A stretch of 64,000 bases of DNA from Streptomyces sp. NBC_01260 (GTDB taxonomy: Bacteria; Actinomycetota; Actinomycetes; Streptomycetales; Streptomycetaceae): assembly GCF_036226405.1 (NCBI RefSeq), contig NZ_CP108464.1, positions 7,564,001 to 7,628,000 on the forward strand. Direction: 5' to 3'. The position numbers and the translations under genes are program-made. Of the stretch, positions 16,741 to 25,351 are shown in pieces (position 1 is the stretch's first letter; every line of letters starts with the position of its first letter). The notes below the pieces were generated by a model. It saw nothing but the letters and a program-made list of their open reading frames with translations, was not told where the DNA came from and made no database searches.

Positions 16741-18183
16741 TCAGAGGATGGAGCCCGGCGTGTATCCGGCGGCCTCCGGGTGCTGCTTGGTGATCTCCTC
16801 GATGCGGGAGACGAGTGCTGTGACCTGGTCGCCCGCGGCGCCCGTGAACAAGAGCTTGTCGGCCATGAGTTCGTCCAGCTGGGCACGGTCCAGCGGAATG
16901 CGCTCGTCGGCGGCCAGCTTGTCCAGCAGTTCGTTGCGCTCGGTGCCCTGCTCGCGCATGGCCAGGGCGGAAGCGACCGCGTTCTCCTTGATGGCCTCGT
17001 GGGCGACCTCACGCCCGACACCCGCGCGGACGGCACCCATCAGCACCTTCGTCGTGGCGAGGAACGGCAGGTAGCGATCCAGCTCACGGGCGACGACGGC
17101 CGGGAAGGCGCCGAACTCGTCGAGCACCGTAAGGAAGGTCTCCACCAGACCGTCGAACGCGAAGAAGGCGTCCGGCAGCGCCACCCGGCGGACCACGGAG
17201 CAGGACACATCGCCCTCGTTCCACTGGTCACCCGCCAGCTCGCCGGTCATCGACGCGTATCCGCGCAGGATCACCATCAGGCCGTTGACACGCTCGCAGG
17301 AGCGGGTGTTCATCTTGTGCGGCATCGCGGACGAGCCGACCTGGCCGGGCTTGAAGCCCTCGGTCACCAGCTCATGGCCGGCCATCAGCCGGATGGTCTT
17401 CGCGACCGAGGACGGCGCGGCGGCCAGTTGCACCAGTGCGGTTACCACGTCGTAGTCGAGCGAGCGCGGATAGACCTGGCCGACCGAGGTGAAGGCCTGC
17501 GCGAAGCCGAGGTGGCCGGCGATGCGCTGTTCCAGGTCGGCCAGCTTCCTGGCGTCGCCGCCCAGGAGGTCGAGCATGTCCTGGGCCGTGCCGACGGGCC
17601 CCTTGATGCCGCGGAGCGGATAGCGGCCCAGCAGGTCCTCAAGGCGGCCGTAGGCCACCAGCAGCTCGTCAGCCGCCGTCGCAAAGCGCTTGCCGAGCGT
17701 CGTGGCCTGCGCAGCGACATTGTGGGAGCGTCCGGCGATGACCAGTTCGCGGTACTCTCCCGCGAGCCTGCCGAGCCGGGCCAGCACGGCCACGGTGCGG
17801 TCGCGCATCAGTTCCAGGGAGAGCCGGATCTGGAGCTGTTCGACATTCTCGGTGAGGTCCCGGGACGTCATGCCCTTGTGGACCTGCTCATGGCCGGCGA
17901 GAGCGTTGAATTCCTCGATGCGGGCCTTGACGTCATGCCGGGTGACCTTCTCGCGCTCGGCGATCGAGGCCAGGTCGACCTGGTCAAGGACGCGCTCGTA
18001 ATCAGCGAGAGCGGCGTCGGGTACCTCGATCCCGAGGTCCTTCTGGGCGCGCAGCACCGCCAGCCACAGCTGACGTTCCAGCTTCACCTTCTGCTCGGGG
18101 GACCAAAGGACGGCCAGCTCCGTGGAGGCGTAGCGGCCGGCCAGGACATTGGGGATGCGAGGCTTCGCAGACACAGCAGTCAC
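16741..18183 (-). CDS. purB: Adenylosuccinate lyase
   Basis: A 480-residue member of the fumarase/aspartase superfamily. It cleaves adenylosuccinate to AMP and fumarate, and SAICAR to AICAR, in purine synthesis. The superfamily signature is GSSAMPHKMNTRSCERV (serine of the flexible loop included). Other features are HDVKARIEEFNALAG and MTSRDLTENVEQLQIR near residues 95-130 and SHNVAAQATTLGKRFA near 165. Start is GTG 18183, which gives the usual PRIPNVLAGRYAS N-terminus; the frame is open further upstream, but that part bears no resemblance to the enzyme. Followed closely by mug. Confidence 0.95.
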   Translation of the reverse strand: MTAVSAKPRIPNVLAGRYASTELAVLWSPEQKVKLERQLWLAVLRAQKDLGIEVPDAALADYERVLDQVDLASIAEREKVTRHDVKARIEEFNALAGHEQVHKGMTSRDLTENVEQLQIRLSLELMRDRTVAVLARLGRLAGEYRELVIAGRSHNVAAQATTLGKRFATAADELLVAYGRLEDLLGRYPLRGIKGPVGTAQDMLDLLGGDARKLADLEQRIAGHLGFAQAFTSVGQVYPRSLDYDVVTALVQLAAAPSSVAKTIRLMAGHELVTEGFKPGQVGSSAMPHKMNTRSCERVNGLMVILRGYASMTGELAGDQWNEGDVSCSVVRRVALPDAFFAFDGLVETFLTVLDEFGAFPAVVARELDRYLPFLATTKVLMGAVRAGVGREVAHEAIKENAVASALAMREQGTERNELLDKLAADERIPLDRAQLDELMADKLLFTGAAGDQVTALVSRIEEITKQHPEAAGYTPGSIL

Positions 18184-18272
18184 GTGTCGTGATTCTACTG
18201 GCGGTTTGTGCAGGTCGGCGCCGCGGCCCGGTTTGTGGGTTGCTACGAGTGTCCGTCCGCGAGTGCCGCCCC

Positions 18273-18323
18273 TGGCCGCGTGGTGATGGCCGCGTGGTGA
18301 TGGCCGCGTGGTGATGGCCGCGG
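18273..18323. repeat. 14-bp tandem repeat upstream of purB
   Basis: TGGCCGCGTGGTGA three times exactly (18273-18286, 18287-18300, 18301-18314) followed by a partial copy, about 90 bp before the purB start. It lies in the leader/promoter region; copy number may vary between strains. Confidence 0.85.
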
Positions 18324-18329
18324 TGGGCG

Positions 18330-18702
18330 CATCGCGACGCCGCGCGACTTCGGTGTCCGTTTGGCTGATCGGGCCGAAGCCCGGCTCCATGCGGTCTAGC
18401 CCGTCCGCGAAGGCCGCCATGATCTTCTTGGCCGCGAGACGTACGGCACAGCACCCCCACTGGCGTGCCCCCTCGGACCCCGCCTGGCTCTCCGGCGTCT
18501 CGATGGTGTCGCACGGCACCGGACAGCTGCCCGCCGGCGATGCGTCCAGGCAGTTGCGGAGCGGCGCCGCAGCCTCGGCCGAGTCCGCCACGCGCCCGAT
18601 TACCGAGAGCACCACCACCACCGCCACCGGACGGTCAGGTCCAGCGTCCGGGCGGCCGCGCACCACATCGTCTTCGCGTCCGTCGGGCCAAGTGCACATG
18701 GC
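18330..18702 (-). other. Possible decayed or unannotated coding segment
   Basis: The 632 bases between purB and the SGNH gene hold no clear gene. However, one minus-strand frame here has codon bias like real genes and reads as a plausible protein: a short hydrophobic run PVAVVVVLSVIGRVA, then cysteines (RNCLDASPAGSCPVPC, QWGCCAVRLAAKK). It has no stop before purB and no good start (ATG 18702 is possible), so if real it is a remnant. Not recognised. Confidence 0.3.
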
Positions 18703-18815
18703 CCGTAGCCCTGGGAGCAACTCCCTTACGAGGCCAGGAGGCAGAGCCGGACCAGAGCCGGGCTCGGTTGCACGGAGGCAGAGCCGGGCGCAGTGACCCG
18801 GCGGGGGGCGGGTGG

Positions 18816-19658
18816 CTATTCGCCCGCGTGCACCCGTCGCCACGCGGCAACCGGGCCCGGGGCGCCGGCATCGTCAGGTGTCACCCAGAAGGCCCGGCCC
18901 TGCTCGGCGCTGAACTGCGCTCCCGTACGTCCGTCCCCCGATGAGCGGCCGGTCAGGCGTCGTCCTATCCAGGGGAACAGGTGCTCACGGGCGAAGCGCA
19001 GATCGTCGACGCGCCGGGTGGCCCAGGGCGGTAGGTCAGCCAGGGGCAGCCGCGACTGCCAGTCGTTCTCCGGGGGCAGACCCAGCGTCTGCCACACCGC
19101 CTCGGCCACCCTGCGATGTCCCTCGGCGGTCAGATGCAGCCGGTCGACATCCCACATCCGGGGGTCGCTCAGCACCTGTGCGCCGTACAGATCGACGACC
19201 TCCGCGCCATGCCGGGCAGCCAGATCGTCAACGAGGAGGAACAACTCCTCCATCCGCGGCCGGAACCGTTCCATCACGGGTCCATTGCGCCCGGGGCTGC
19301 GCATGAGCACCAGTTTCTTGCATGACGGTGCGAGGCGCTCCACGGCCTCTTCCAGCCGCTCGCGGACCATACCCATGTCGCACTTGGGGCGCAGGGTGTC
19401 GTTGAGCCCGCCGACCAGCGTCACGACATCCGCCCGCAGGCCCGCGGCGACGTCCACCTGTTCGTCGACGATCTGGCCGATGAGCTTCCCGCGCACGGCG
19501 AGGTTGGCGTAACGGAATCCGGGAGTCCGGGCTGCGAGCCGGGTGGCGAGCAGGTCGGCCCAGCCCCGGTACGAACCGTCGGGCAGCCGGTCCGACATGC
19601 CCTCGGTGAACGAGTCGCCGATCGCGACGAGACTGGTGTAGGTGGCATTCATTTCCAT
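18816..19658 (-). CDS. SGNH/GDSL-family hydrolase
   Basis: A 280-residue SGNH esterase/lipase-like protein. Block I with the nucleophile Ser is AIGDSFTEGMSDR (Ser near residue 16), block III is VGGLNDTLRP, and the block V Asp/His pair is in MWDVDRLHLTAEGHRRVAE. No signal peptide, so it appears cytoplasmic, unlike many secreted members. The C-terminal ~70 residues (WQSRLPLADLPPWATRRVDD, WIGRRLTGRSSGDG) are an extension often found in actinobacterial homologues. ATG 19658 or ATG 19652 are both possible starts. The substrate is unknown. Confidence 0.88.
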   Translation of the reverse strand: MEMNATYTSLVAIGDSFTEGMSDRLPDGSYRGWADLLATRLAARTPGFRYANLAVRGKLIGQIVDEQVDVAAGLRADVVTLVGGLNDTLRPKCDMGMVRERLEEAVERLAPSCKKLVLMRSPGRNGPVMERFRPRMEELFLLVDDLAARHGAEVVDLYGAQVLSDPRMWDVDRLHLTAEGHRRVAEAVWQTLGLPPENDWQSRLPLADLPPWATRRVDDLRFAREHLFPWIGRRLTGRSSGDGRTGAQFSAEQGRAFWVTPDDAGAPGPVAAWRRVHAGE

Positions 19659-19659
19659 G

Positions 19660-19677
19660 GCGATGCGATCGTATCGC
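19660..19677. promoter_or_regulatory. Near-palindrome immediately upstream of the SGNH gene
   Basis: GCGATGCGATCGTATCGC pairs with itself at 8 of 9 positions and ends one base before the start codon of the SGNH gene. It could be an operator or only a chance GC palindrome. Confidence 0.3.
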
Positions 19678-19836
19678 GGGGCCGCCCGGCCTCTCCCTGA
19701 CGGCCGGGGCGGAAGGGGCATGGCCCGGGCCCGAACCCGGGTACAGCGGGCCCGACCCTGAACCACGGCCCAGGGCCGGAAGGTCCGGGTCCAGACCGGG
19801 ACGCAGCCCCAGCCCTGGACCCGGACCCCTCGGGGA

Positions 19837-20856
19837 TCAGCGAGCCTGCGGCCGTCCCACGAGTTCCCGGAGCACGTCCTCCATGGTCACCATTCCGGCC
19901 AGCCGGTTTTCCTCGTCGACGACCGCCGCAAGGTGCGTACGGCTGCGCCGCAGCGCGGTCAGTACGTCGTCGAGCGGCGTGGACGCCCGTACTCGAGCGA
20001 TCGGCCGCATCGCCGTCACCGGGAACGGCACATCGCGGGGCGTGACATCGAGGGCGTCCTTCACATGGAGGTAGCCCAGGATCCGCTGTTCACTGTCCAT
20101 CACCGGGAAACGCGAGAACCCGGTCTCGGAGGAGAGCCGCTCCAGCTCCTCGGGGGTCGTTCCGACCCTCGTGTACATCACCCGGTCCACCGGCAGCACC
20201 ACATCGCGCACGGGCCGGCGGCCCAGCTCCAGCGCGTGGTGCAGCCGCTCCGCCGCCCGGTCGTCGACCAGTCCGGCATCCCCCGCGTCCTTGACCAGAC
20301 GGGCGAGCTCGTCGTCCGAGAAGGTGGCCGAGACCTCGTCCTTGGTCTCCACCCGCAGCAGTTTCAGCAGAGCGTTGGCGAAGGCGTTGATCGCGAAGAT
20401 CACCGGACGCAGTGCCCGGGCCAGCGTCACCAGCGGCGGACCGAGCAGGAGCGCGGTCCGCACGGGCTCGGCGAGCGCGATGTTCTTCGGCACCATCTCG
20501 CCCAGCAGCATGTGCAGATAGGTCGCCACGGACAGCGCGATCACGAACGAGATCGGATGGATCAGCCCGTGCGGCATGCCCACGGCGTTGAAGACCGGCT
20601 CCAGCAGATGGGCGATGGCCGGTTCCGCGACGATACCGAGGACCAGGGTGCACAGTGTGATGCCCAGCTGCGCCGCGGCGAGCAGCGCGGAGACGTGTTC
20701 CAGTCCCCAGATGACGCTGCGCGCACGCCGGTTCCCGTCCTCCGCCTGCGGCTCGATCTGACTGCGCCGTACGGAGATGAGGGCGAACTCCGCACCGACG
20801 AAGAAGGCGTTCACGACCAGAGTCATCAGGCCGATGAAGAGCTGTACGGCGGTCAT
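19837..20856 (-). CDS. CNNM/HlyC-CorC family membrane protein (short form)
   Basis: A 339-residue protein with an N-terminal CNNM (DUF21) domain of about four membrane segments (VQLFIGLMTLVVNAFFVGAE at the start, HMLLGEMVPKNIALAEP as the conserved P-K-N motif) followed by a pair of CBS domains (FPVMDSEQRILGYLHVKDAL and LAAVVDEENRLAGMVTMEDV). These proteins are linked to Mg/Co ion homeostasis, with CBS domains sensing nucleotides. Unlike its upstream neighbour it ends right after the second CBS domain and lacks the C-terminal CorC_HlyC domain. Its ATG overlaps the stop of the neighbour by 4 bases, so the two are translationally coupled and probably act together. Confidence 0.9.
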   Translation of the reverse strand: MTAVQLFIGLMTLVVNAFFVGAEFALISVRRSQIEPQAEDGNRRARSVIWGLEHVSALLAAAQLGITLCTLVLGIVAEPAIAHLLEPVFNAVGMPHGLIHPISFVIALSVATYLHMLLGEMVPKNIALAEPVRTALLLGPPLVTLARALRPVIFAINAFANALLKLLRVETKDEVSATFSDDELARLVKDAGDAGLVDDRAAERLHHALELGRRPVRDVVLPVDRVMYTRVGTTPEELERLSSETGFSRFPVMDSEQRILGYLHVKDALDVTPRDVPFPVTAMRPIARVRASTPLDDVLTALRRSRTHLAAVVDEENRLAGMVTMEDVLRELVGRPQAR

Positions 20857-22190
20857 CGATCGTCCTCCGCGGGCTCGTCGGAGCCGGGCAGCGGCGCGTG
20901 CAGCAGTGCCCGTGCGGCGCGGCGCCCGGAGGCGTCCACCACGTCGAGCCGCCAGCCGGCGAACTCGACCGAATCACCCACGGTGGGGATCCGGCCCACC
21001 TCCGAGGCAATCAGCCCGGCAAGGGTCTCGTACGGTCCGTCCGGCACTCTCAGTCCGATCCTCTTCAGCTGATCGGTCCGGGCCGCGCCGTCGGCCGACC
21101 ACAGGGTGCGTCCGTCGGCGTCCTCACCGGCCGGTGCGAGATCCGGCGTCTCGTGCGGGTCGTGCTCGTCCCGCACCTCGCCGACGACTTCCTCGACGAT
21201 GTCCTCCAGTGTCACGACGCCGGCCGTGCCGCCGTACTCGTCGATGACGACCGCCATGGCGAGCTTGCCGGAGAGCCGGTCCAGCAACCGGTCCACGGTC
21301 AGCGTCTCCGGTACGAGCAGCGGCTCGCGCAGCATGTCGGCGATCCGCTTACGGGGTCGCTGTTCGGCGGGGATCGCCAGCACGTCCTTGATGTGGGCGA
21401 CGCCGACGACGGTGTCGAGGCTGCCCCGGTACACGGGGAACCGGGACAGCCCGGTCGCCCGGGTGGCGTTGGCGACGTCCTCCGCCGTGGCCCGGAGTTC
21501 CAGTGCGGTGACCTGGACCCGCGGGGTCATCACGTTTTCCGCGGTGAGCTCCGACAGATTGAGGGTGCGAACGAAGAGTTCGGCGGTGTCCGCCTCCAGA
21601 GCGCCGGCCTTGGCGGAGTGCCGGGCCAGGGCCACCAGCTCCTGGGGGCTGCGGGCCGTTGCCAGCTCCTCGGCGGGCTCGAGCCCGAAACGGCGCACTA
21701 TCCGGTTGGCCGTGTTGTTGAGGTGGCTGATGAAGGGCCGGAAAACGGCGGTGAAGGCCCGCTGCGGGGTCGCCACGGTCTTCGCGACCGCGAGCGGCGA
21801 GGAGATCGCCCAGTTCTTCGGGACGAGCTCGCCGACGACCATCAGGAACACGGTGGACAGGGCGGTACCGATGACCAGTGCCACGGACGACGACACGCTG
21901 GATGACAGCCCGACGGCCTCGAGCGGTCCCCGGATCAGTTTCGCGATCGAGGATTCGGAGAGCATGCCGACCACAAGGTTGGTGACGGTGATGCCGAGCT
22001 GGGCCCCGGAGAGCTGGAAGGTGAGGCTGCGCACCGCCTTCATGGCGCTCGATGCGCCACGTTCACCCTGCTCCACGGCCCGTTCGAGCTGGCCGCGGTC
22101 GACCGTGGTCAGGGAGAACTCCGCGGCGACGAAGGCGCCGCAGGCAAGGGAGAGCAGTACCGCCACGAGCAGCAGAAGCACTTCGATCAT
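20853..22190 (-). CDS. CNNM/HlyC-CorC family membrane protein (full-length form)
   Basis: A 445-residue member of the same family: CNNM membrane domain at residues 1-200 (VLLLLVAVLLSLACGAFVAA, GELVPKNWAISSPLAVAK), paired CBS domains (FPVYRGSLDTVVGVAHIKDV and MAVVIDEYGGTAGVVTLEDI), then a CorC_HlyC domain after about residue 355 ending in RLDVVDASGRRAARALLHAP. Start ATG 22190 has GGAGGTGAACCG directly upstream, a strong ribosome site. It is the first gene of a two-gene operon with the shorter paralogue. Likely role in divalent-cation efflux or homeostasis; the haemolysin name often given to the family is historical. Confidence 0.92.
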   Translation of the reverse strand: MIEVLLLLVAVLLSLACGAFVAAEFSLTTVDRGQLERAVEQGERGASSAMKAVRSLTFQLSGAQLGITVTNLVVGMLSESSIAKLIRGPLEAVGLSSSVSSSVALVIGTALSTVFLMVVGELVPKNWAISSPLAVAKTVATPQRAFTAVFRPFISHLNNTANRIVRRFGLEPAEELATARSPQELVALARHSAKAGALEADTAELFVRTLNLSELTAENVMTPRVQVTALELRATAEDVANATRATGLSRFPVYRGSLDTVVGVAHIKDVLAIPAEQRPRKRIADMLREPLLVPETLTVDRLLDRLSGKLAMAVVIDEYGGTAGVVTLEDIVEEVVGEVRDEHDPHETPDLAPAGEDADGRTLWSADGAARTDQLKRIGLRVPDGPYETLAGLIASEVGRIPTVGDSVEFAGWRLDVVDASGRRAARALLHAPLPGSDEPAEDDR

Positions 22191-22515
<325 letters not shown>

Positions 22516-22941
22516 TCACCCCCGCAGTGGCTTCACCCAGCGTCGCCAGTGGTCCTCGCGGTGGTAGCCGGCCGCGTCCCAGGTGTGGTGGGCGGACTCG
22601 TTGGCCTCCAGGACCATGGCGTCGACACGTCGTCCGCCGAGCGCGGCGAACCGCTGTTCCGCCGCTTCCATCAGAGCGGTGGCGATGCCTTGCCGGCGGC
22701 AGTCCGGGGCAACGGCCAGCCGGTAGGCGGAGCACCGCCACCCGTCGAAACCGGCAATGACGGTTCCGACCAGGACCCCGTCACGCTCCGCGAGGAGCAG
22801 GGCTTCGGGGTCTCGTGCGACGAGCCGTCCCACCCCGTCGCGGTCGTCGCTGATGCTCGTTCCCTCTGCCGCCGCGCGCCAGAATCGCAGCACGGAGTCG
22901 ATGTCCGTGGAGGTGGCGTGACGGATGTGGATATCACTCAT
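22516..22941 (-). CDS. GNAT-family N-acetyltransferase
   Basis: A 141-residue GCN5-type acetyltransferase. The acetyl-CoA binding motif A is YRLAVAPDCRRQGIATALME, preceded by the beta-strand LVGTVIAGFDGWR and followed by VDAMVLEANESAHHTWDAAG. The start at ATG 22941 (MSDIHIRHATSTDID) is where family similarity begins; no ribosome site is evident, so it may be leaderless or start upstream. The acceptor substrate is unknown. It ends near the hexanucleotide repeat and stands alone. Confidence 0.88.
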   Translation of the reverse strand: MSDIHIRHATSTDIDSVLRFWRAAAEGTSISDDRDGVGRLVARDPEALLLAERDGVLVGTVIAGFDGWRCSAYRLAVAPDCRRQGIATALMEAAEQRFAALGGRRVDAMVLEANESAHHTWDAAGYHREDHWRRWVKPLRG

Positions 22942-23025
22942 CGGGTGAGCCAAGCAGAATGCCACTCCGTACAGCGAGCGAATTCCGACCCGGTCACGCC
23001 CCACGGATGTGCACCCGCACCGGCC

Positions 23026-24318
23026 TCAGCTCAGGTGTACCGGCAGCGACTCGATGCCGTAGACGATCGACAGCTTGCGGAAGGCGAGATCCTGCGGCGG
23101 CACAGCGAGCCGCATACCGGGAAACCGCCGGACCAGAGCCGGGTAGGCCGAGCGCAGTTCCATCCGCGCCAGTTCGGCGCCGATGCAGCGGTGGATGCCG
23201 TGGCCGAAGGCGAGATGTCCTGCCGGGGTGGTGCGGTCCGGGTCGAAGCGGCCGTCGTCCATGACGTACGACTCGTCCCGGTTGGCGCCGCTCAGGGAGC
23301 AGAGCACCATGTCCCCGCGCGGAATGACGGCCCCGGCTATCTCGATGTCCTCACGGGCGAACCGGGGGAAGGCGAGCTGTACGGCGGAGAGGTAGCGCAG
23401 CACCTCTTCGACGAACGGCGCGGTCATGGTGTCGTCCGTACGCAGCCGAGTGAGGACGTCCTCGTTCTGCAGCAGTACGAGGGAGCCGAGCGCGATCGTG
23501 CTGGCCGTCGTCTCGAACCCGCCGGTGAGCACGCCGTCGGCGAGGCCCGCGAGTTCCTCGTCGTCGACGCTGTCGCCGTGCTCCCGCACGATCATGCCGA
23601 GCAGACCGTCACCCGGCTTCGCTCGCTGCGCCCTGACGACCTCCCTGAAGTAGTCCAGTGATGCGGACATGGCGCCGAAGGGCGCGGTGGTTCCGCCGAA
23701 GAGGTCGAAGCGGTCCATGGCCAGCTGCTGGAAGTCGTCGCGGTCCTTGTAGGGCACGCCGAGCAGTTCGCAGATGGTGAGGGAGGGTATGGGCAGCGCG
23801 AACTCGTGCACCAGGTCGACCGGGCCCCGCACCGCCTCCATCGCGTCGAGGCGCTCCTCGACGATGGCATCGATCCTGGGAGTCAGGCGGCGGAGCCGGC
23901 GCATCGTGAACTCAGGGGTGAGGATGCGGCGCAGCCGCGTGTGCACGGGCGGATCGCTGAACCCGAGTCCGCCGGGGCTCTGAGTGGCGGCGATCCCGGC
24001 ATTCGTGGCGAGATGGGCGAAGTCCGTGCTGAAACCTTCGGCGGAGCCGAGTACGGCCTTCGATTCCTCGTACCCGGTGACCACCCAGGCGTCCATGCCG
24101 AACGGCAGCGAGACCTTGGACACCGGAGCGGCCGCTCGGGCGCCGGCCAGTTGCCGGACCGGGTCCAGGCCGTCCCTGCGCAGCAGCATCAGTAGATCCT
24201 CGGGCAGCAGCCTGATCGTGGAGGACCCGATTCCGTGCTTCTGAATCCTGGCCAGGTAGCTACGGCCGAACCTGGCGGTGATACGAGAACGGAACGTCGT
24301 ACTCAATGTGCACTCCAT
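23026..24318 (-). CDS. Cytochrome P450
   Basis: A soluble bacterial-class P450 of about 430 residues. The haem-ligand loop is FGHGIHRCIGAELARMELR with the axial Cys. The K-helix ExxR is in FVEEVLRYLS, and the I-helix oxygen-activation motif is GGFETTAS, where most relatives have AGxET; the acidic/Thr pair is kept. A redox partner (ferredoxin) is not adjacent. ATG 24318 is taken as start, but TTG 24306 has GGAG 6 bases upstream and is an equally good choice. On the minus strand CATAAT at 24409-24404 could be a -10 box. The gene is not within an obvious biosynthetic cluster, so the substrate is unknown. Confidence 0.92.
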   Translation of the reverse strand: MECTLSTTFRSRITARFGRSYLARIQKHGIGSSTIRLLPEDLLMLLRRDGLDPVRQLAGARAAAPVSKVSLPFGMDAWVVTGYEESKAVLGSAEGFSTDFAHLATNAGIAATQSPGGLGFSDPPVHTRLRRILTPEFTMRRLRRLTPRIDAIVEERLDAMEAVRGPVDLVHEFALPIPSLTICELLGVPYKDRDDFQQLAMDRFDLFGGTTAPFGAMSASLDYFREVVRAQRAKPGDGLLGMIVREHGDSVDDEELAGLADGVLTGGFETTASTIALGSLVLLQNEDVLTRLRTDDTMTAPFVEEVLRYLSAVQLAFPRFAREDIEIAGAVIPRGDMVLCSLSGANRDESYVMDDGRFDPDRTTPAGHLAFGHGIHRCIGAELARMELRSAYPALVRRFPGMRLAVPPQDLAFRKLSIVYGIESLPVHLS

Positions 24319-24627
24319 GAGTCGTCGCGGGATCTGGACGGTTGGCACGCACTTCGGCGCCGGGCCTTGCCCAACCGCGCAGACGTCGCCTGCCTGACCT
24401 GGAATTATGACTACTTGTTCGGACGAGGGGGTGATCGGGTGGGGTATCCGTCGGTCACCTTCCGACCGTAGGCGTGCGACGGCGCCGACGCCTGTGCCCG
24501 GCCGGCCTGCGGGGATGAGCGCGGCGGCCTGCCGAGATGCGCCGGGCGGCCGGGACGCGGCGCGCCGCTGCACGGTCCGACGGCGTGCGATCCGTCGTCG
24601 GGCCGCGGTCGTCCGCGCCGGTTCCCC

Positions 24628-24657
24628 TTGCCGATGCTAGCGATCTCGCGCTAGCTT
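24628..24657 (+). promoter_or_regulatory. Promoter and palindromic operator of toxin-antitoxin pair
   Basis: TTGCCG (24628-24633) and TAGCTT (24652-24657) with 18 bases between them fit a promoter. The -10 box ends 6 bases before the GTG at 24664, so the transcript is expected to be leaderless. Inside lies a perfect inverted repeat, GCTAGCG-ATCTCG-CGCTAGC (24636-24655), the expected place for an autoregulatory operator bound by the antitoxin. The preceding bases to 24319 hold no gene. Confidence 0.65.
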
Positions 24658-24663
24658 GATGGG

Positions 24664-24891
24664 GTGCCCAAGACTCAGCTGAACGTACGAGTGGACGAGG
24701 CCACCGCCGAGGCCGCGCGGCAACGCGCGCTCCAGAGGGGGATGAGCGTGAACCGTTACATAGAGGAGCTCGTCAAACAGGATGCGGGCGAGGTGGGACA
24801 CACCTTCGTCGAAGCAGCCGCCGACTTCATGAAGCAGTACGAATCGGTGTTCGCCGAGGAGTTCGGCCCGGAGCGCGAAGGCACCCGTTGA
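24664..24891 (+). CDS. Ribbon-helix-helix type antitoxin
   Basis: A 75-residue protein. The first ~45 residues form a ribbon-helix-helix DNA-binding fold (TQLNVRVDEATAEAARQRAL, GMSVNRYIEELVKQ); the acidic C-terminal part (FVEAAADFMKQYESVFAEEF) would wrap the toxin. Starts with GTG 24664, apparently leaderless, right behind a palindrome in the promoter. Its stop overlaps the TTG start of the toxin gene (TTGA), so the two are translationally coupled. This is the standard layout of a type II toxin-antitoxin operon. Confidence 0.85.
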   Translation: MPKTQLNVRVDEATAEAARQRALQRGMSVNRYIEELVKQDAGEVGHTFVEAAADFMKQYESVFAEEFGPEREGTR

Positions 24892-25259
24892 ATCTCCGGA
24901 TCCATCTTTCCTGGCTGCTCATGGTCGCCGAGCACAAGACCCCCGGCGACCCTCAGGTCACCGATTGGGGCGCACTCGTCGCCGCCGTCGCCCGGCACGA
25001 GGCGGAGATCTTCGGCAGCCCCGTCTACAGCGATCCGCACTCCAGGGCGGCGTCACTGCTGCAGTTGCTGCTGCACGTGCCCGCGCTGGAACGGTCCAAC
25101 GCGATGTTTGCCTCCGCCGTGGCCTATAGCTATCTCGTCGCGTCGGGACTGAAGGTCATCACCTCACCCGAGCAGGTGCGCGACCTGGCGCTGCTGGTCA
25201 AGGAGGGCAAGGCGGACGTTCGCGCCATCGCCGACGAGCTACGCCAGTGGAGCCTGTGA
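24888..25259 (+). CDS. Fic/Doc-like toxin component with degenerate Fic motif
   Basis: A 123-residue protein shaped like Doc (the short Fic-fold kinase toxin): helices ASLLQLLLHVPALERSNAMF and AVAYSYLVASGLKV, and a C-terminal VKEGKADVRAIADELRQWS like the end of Doc. The Fic core HxFx(D/E)GN(K/R)R is only partly kept: His63 and Asn71 are there, but Phe is lost, Gly becomes Ser, and both the Lys/Arg and the final Arg are replaced (SNAM). Canonical Doc uses these residues to phosphorylate EF-Tu, so the chemistry here is uncertain; it may be altered or lost. The TTG start overlaps the antitoxin stop. Confidence 0.72.
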   Translation: MNLRIHLSWLLMVAEHKTPGDPQVTDWGALVAAVARHEAEIFGSPVYSDPHSRAASLLQLLLHVPALERSNAMFASAVAYSYLVASGLKVITSPEQVRDLALLVKEGKADVRAIADELRQWSL

Positions 25260-25351
25260 GCGGCTGACCGCCCCCGGCGGCAGGGGGCCGGGTCCGCGGA
25301 GGCCTGGGGCTCGTGACCCGGTACGGACACGGCGTCCGAGGCCTCGCGCGG

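Noticed and set aside
18184..18843. 220-codon N-terminal extension of PurB
   Set aside because: Adenylosuccinate lyase similarity starts at the GTG at 18183; the extension includes tandem repeats and is unlike any lyase.
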